A DNA stretch of 64,000 nucleotides. Source: Calditrichota bacterium (GTDB lineage Bacteria > Calditrichota > Calditrichia > RBG-13-44-9 > J042). Each line of letters starts with the position of its first letter. The stretch's first letter is position 1. The notes below the pieces were generated by a model. It was given only the letters and a program-made list of their open reading frames with translations. It ran no database searches and was not told where the DNA came from. The position numbers and the translations under genes are program-made. The stretch spans positions 27,488 through 91,487 of the forward strand of contig JAADJD010000013.1 in NCBI GenBank assembly GCA_013150955.1, written 5' to 3'. Positions 61,201 to 64,000 of this stretch are shown here, one piece after another.

Positions 61201-62583
61201 TTATTCCTTTCCATTATCCGTTTTCTTCAATAATCCATGTTTGCGCAGCTTTTTGTAAAGATTCGACCGATCGATTCCCAGGATGCGGGCGGCTTCTCCT
61301 TTTTTCCACCCCACCTTATCCAGCACAAATTTCAGGTAATTTTTCTCGAAGATTCGGTGGGCTGTTTGAATGTCCATGAGTTCAAAAATTTCCCCGGAAT
61401 ACAGTGGATGTTTCGCCGAATGGGCTTTCATCTGCTCCAATACGGTCTCCGGAGTAATCTCATCCCCCTCGCTGAAGATAACCAGCTTTTCCATCAAATT
61501 TCGCAGCTCCCGGACATTCCCTGGCCAATCGTAATTGAGAAACAATTCCTCGGTAAGGGGATGCAATTTCAGAACGCGTCGGTTATAACTCTGGCTAAAT
61601 TTCTCCAGGTAATAATAGGCCAGTGGAAGTACATCTTCTTTCCGCTCCCTTAATGGGGGAATGTGAATTCGCAGGACGTCCAACCGATGATACAAATCCA
61701 GTCGGAATTTTTGTTGCTCAATTAATTGCTCCAGATCCTTATTCGTCGCGGCAATGACCCGCACATCCACTTTCTGCGGGGTCGCATCACCAATGACTTC
61801 AATTTCATTTTCTTCTAACACCCGTAGAAGTTTTCCCTGCAAGCGGATATCCATGTCTCCAATTTCATCCAGAAACAGGGTTCCCCCATTTGCCGCCATG
61901 AATTTGCCTTTTCGATCCTCAATGGCTCCCGTAAAGGCGCCCTTGCGATGGCCAAACAATTCGGCCTCCAGTAATTCCGAAGGGATGGCTGCACAATTGA
62001 CCTTAATATAAGGTTTGGCCTTTCGCCGACTGCGGTGATGAATGGCCCAGGCTACCAGCTCTTTTCCAACTCCGCTCTCCCCCGTGATGAGCACTTTCGC
62101 ATCCACTTCAGCCGCCTTTTCAATATCCAGGAAAACCTTTTTCAATGCCTTGCTGGTACCGATCATCCGATAATTTTCCTGCAGCTCGCGGAAAATGTTT
62201 TCTTTTTCTTCAATCAGCGTCCTTTTTTCAATGGCATTCTGCACCGAAACCAGGAGGCGATCGGGGTCAATAGGCTTTTCAATGAAATCATAAGCGCCGA
62301 TCTTCAGGGCTTCCACCGCAATCCCGATGGTGCTTTCGCCGGAAATCATGATCACCGGTAGCTGACCATGCTCCCTTTTCACCAGTTTTAACAAGTCCAT
62401 CCCGCTCAATGCAGGCATTCGCACGTCCAGCAAAATACAGCTATAGCTTTCCTTTTGTAGCATGTCGGGGACGATTTTCGGATTGCTCACCGTGTCCACC
62501 CGATAGCGGCGGGTTTCCAGTAATCGTTTTAAATTGCGGAGCAAAACCTCGTCGTCATCAACCACCAATATGCGATTGTTCAT
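61201..62583 (-). CDS. NtrC-type sigma-54-dependent response regulator
   Basis: 460 residues. Receiver domain with D53 in ILLDVRMP and the DDDE acidic cluster (residues 9-12). AAA+ domain: Walker A GESGVGKEL, the sigma-54 contact loop GAFTGA, Walker B GGTLFLDEIGD, RLDVLRIHIPPLRER. C-terminal Fis-type HTH (KKGEAARILGIDRSNLYKKLRKHGL). It activates sigma-54 promoters when phosphorylated. The kinase gene is upstream by 42 bp on the same strand. Confidence 0.95.
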   Translation of the reverse strand: MNNRILVVDDDEVLLRNLKRLLETRRYRVDTVSNPKIVPDMLQKESYSCILLDVRMPALSGMDLLKLVKREHGQLPVIMISGESTIGIAVEALKIGAYDFIEKPIDPDRLLVSVQNAIEKRTLIEEKENIFRELQENYRMIGTSKALKKVFLDIEKAAEVDAKVLITGESGVGKELVAWAIHHRSRRKAKPYIKVNCAAIPSELLEAELFGHRKGAFTGAIEDRKGKFMAANGGTLFLDEIGDMDIRLQGKLLRVLEENEIEVIGDATPQKVDVRVIAATNKDLEQLIEQQKFRLDLYHRLDVLRIHIPPLRERKEDVLPLAYYYLEKFSQSYNRRVLKLHPLTEELFLNYDWPGNVRELRNLMEKLVIFSEGDEITPETVLEQMKAHSAKHPLYSGEIFELMDIQTAHRIFEKNYLKFVLDKVGWKKGEAARILGIDRSNLYKKLRKHGLLKKTDNGKE

Positions 62584-62625
62584 CTCCTGTACCTGCCTTT
62601 TTCGTTACCGCCTGAATCTCCCCTG

Positions 62626-64000
62626 CTACCGTCGCATTGGCAATGTTATCCGGAATGTGGTGCCCAGATTCTCTTTGCTATAAAATGTGATTGTTCCGCT
62701 ATGATCTTCAACAATCTTTTTAGCAATCGCCAGCCCCATTCCCGTTCCATCCTTTTTCGTGGTAAAAAAGGGTTCGAAAATGCTGTTTTGTTGATCCAGA
62801 GGAATGCCCGGCCCGCTGTCGAAAATTTCAATTTCACACAAAGGAGGAGCGTTTTCAATAACATTTTCCACCCGCGTTGTCTGAATTGCAATGCTACCAC
62901 TTCCCTTCATGGCATCAATGGCATTCTCCAGAATAATGTTAAACACCATTTCCATCTGCTGAGGATCGAAATAAAACAATTCCATTTCCGGATCCAGATC
63001 CATCGACAATTCGATGCTCCCATGTTCAAAGAAGTCCTTAAACCGGTTCAGACTTTGTTGCAAGCATTGATGAATATCAGAAAGCCGGTAGTTCGGACTT
63101 TCCAGATTGGTAAATTTCAGAAAACTTTTTGTAATGGCATGAATCCGCTCGATCTCGGTGCGCATGGTATGCAGATCTTCCTGCAGCTCCTGTTTGTTTT
63201 CCAGGGACGAAGAAACGATGTAGTGCTCCAGAGTCTTCAATCCCACGGTAATAGATGACAGGGGGGTTTTAATATCATGCGCCAACTTCTGAACGGTCTT
63301 CGCCCATATCCTGGCTCGCTCACCAAGTTCGGAGGTTTGTACATCACCAATCTCAATCAAATACCCATAGGGGATATCAAACCAGGAAGTTAAAGGTTTA
63401 AGATACAAGCGACGTTCAAAAACCTTTCCATCAAACTTGAGAGTTATCTGTTTTGAGACTTCTTGATTTTGTTTGATGAGAGATTGGACTATTACCAGAA
63501 GTTCTGGATGGTCATTAAAAATTTTACGAAAATGTTCTCCCCTTCTAATTGGATTTGCAATGTGCAAAAGACTCAAAAATTTCTGATTAAATGAAATGAC
63601 CCGTCCTTTATAATCAATGATTAATACACCGTTTCGGCTGCTTTTCAGATAGACCAACAAAAACCCTAAATAAATGAAGAAGAATGCGGCCAGACGATGA
63701 ATAATCACTAACGACAAATAGGTTAAACCAATCACCAAAGGAAAAATAAGATATCTCCAGGTGTAAACAGGATTTACACTAAGTCGAAATAACCCCGTAC
63801 CCTCGGGACTCGAAAAACACAAACTGGGCAACTCCTGACTACCATTCCACTTTATAGAAAAATAATAATCCGGTGTTATATTGAGTTCTTTTAGGGTCCT
63901 GTTAAATAAAGTTTCCAGCTTTTCATTTAAAATCATCACACCATGTGAACCGTAAACGAATAGCTCCGGTTGTTTATCCCAATTTAAGTCCTGATAACTA
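62626..64000 (-). CDS. Sensor histidine kinase with FG-GAP-like sensor (5' part beyond the window)
   Basis: At least 457 residues. The frame is open to the window end; an apparent start at 63939 is only a GTG inside it. The upstream part (QDLNWDKQPELFVYGSHGVMILN) and KWNGSQELPSLCFSSPEGTGLFRL look like FG-GAP/VCBS-type repeats of an extracytoplasmic propeller. Then two helices (WRYLIFPLVIGLTYLSLVIIHRLAAFFFIYLGFLLVYL), a PAS-like part, HisKA with H in LAHDIKTPLSSI, and an intact HATPase (N box ENAIDAM, G1 DSGPGIP, G2 GMGLAIAKK). Likely partner of the NtrC-type regulator. Confidence 0.88.
   Translation of the reverse strand, partial: SYQDLNWDKQPELFVYGSHGVMILNEKLETLFNRTLKELNITPDYYFSIKWNGSQELPSLCFSSPEGTGLFRLSVNPVYTWRYLIFPLVIGLTYLSLVIIHRLAAFFFIYLGFLLVYLKSSRNGVLIIDYKGRVISFNQKFLSLLHIANPIRRGEHFRKIFNDHPELLVIVQSLIKQNQEVSKQITLKFDGKVFERRLYLKPLTSWFDIPYGYLIEIGDVQTSELGERARIWAKTVQKLAHDIKTPLSSITVGLKTLEHYIVSSSLENKQELQEDLHTMRTEIERIHAITKSFLKFTNLESPNYRLSDIHQCLQQSLNRFKDFFEHGSIELSMDLDPEMELFYFDPQQMEMVFNIILENAIDAMKGSGSIAIQTTRVENVIENAPPLCEIEIFDSGPGIPLDQQNSIFEPFFTTKKDGTGMGLAIAKKIVEDHSGTITFYSKENLGTTFRITLPMRR

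Noticed and set aside
1..64000. tRNA, rRNA or transposase genes
   Set aside because: I saw no tRNA-like or rRNA-like sequence in the gaps and no transposase or integrase motif in any reading frame.

Overview
The window reads as chromosomal DNA of a flagellated Gram-negative (diderm) bacterium. Envelope genes (heptose kinase and adenylyltransferase, lytic transglycosylase, Wzx-type flippase, O-antigen-ligase-like protein, lipoproteins, an outer-membrane barrel candidate) sit beside a very large flagellar cluster. Gene order of the flagellar cluster, the extended TrmB of the kind known from thermophiles, and FCB-like intergenic character suggest a Calditrichota/KSB1-like lineage. That placement is inference, not something the sequence proves.

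Layout. 1-0.7 kb: end of a biotin carboxylase-type subunit and a separate biotin carrier. 0.9-7.4 kb (+): exported Ig-like protein, FecR-domain protein, barrel-like exported protein and a CHASE2 class III nucleotidyl cyclase, apparently one envelope-sensing operon. 7.4-19.3 kb: housekeeping and envelope genes (nadK, trmB, recJ, rodZ-like, thioredoxin-like lipoprotein, ggt, hldA, hldC, mltD-like, pspC-like). 19.6-27.5 kb (-): signalling and accessory genes (FapA/DUF342, receiver-kinase hybrid, FliK-like protein, AMIN/TPR membrane protein, GAF-kinase, HDOD protein) downstream of fliA. 27.7-53.4 kb (-): near-complete basal body, export, switch, hook and stator cluster in an order close to the Bacillus fla/che operon: flgB flgC, one unknown, fliE F G H I J, motE-like, fliK, flgD, TIGR02530-like, flgE, flbD, motA, motB, fliL M N O P Q R, flhB A F G, one unknown, fliA. 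53.9-58.9 kb: thiamine-binding-like protein, methyltransferase, flippase, ligase, membrane protein. 59.4-60.7 kb: glutamine synthetase. 61.2-64 kb (-): sigma-54 response regulator and its kinase, the latter cut by the window edge.

How it works together. Two sequences with exact GG-N10-GC sigma-54 (-24/-12) architecture lie just upstream of flgB and motB. Together with an NtrC-type activator and kinase in the window, and FliA (sigma-28) encoded in the cluster, they suggest a sigma-54 then sigma-28 flagellar hierarchy. FlhF and FlhG suggest polar flagella. Rod/ring genes flgF, flgG, flgH, flgI, the filament genes and chemotaxis genes are not here.

Four intergenic loci carry copies of one AT-rich repeat family with inverted ends (ATTCGTGtAATTCGTGG ... 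GCATAATTTGGG). One copy contains a cluster of perfect short palindromes. It behaves like a small non-coding mobile or REP-like element and is the least explained DNA in the window. Two kinases of the flagellar accessory block keep the phospho-acceptor His but have damaged ATP-binding boxes.
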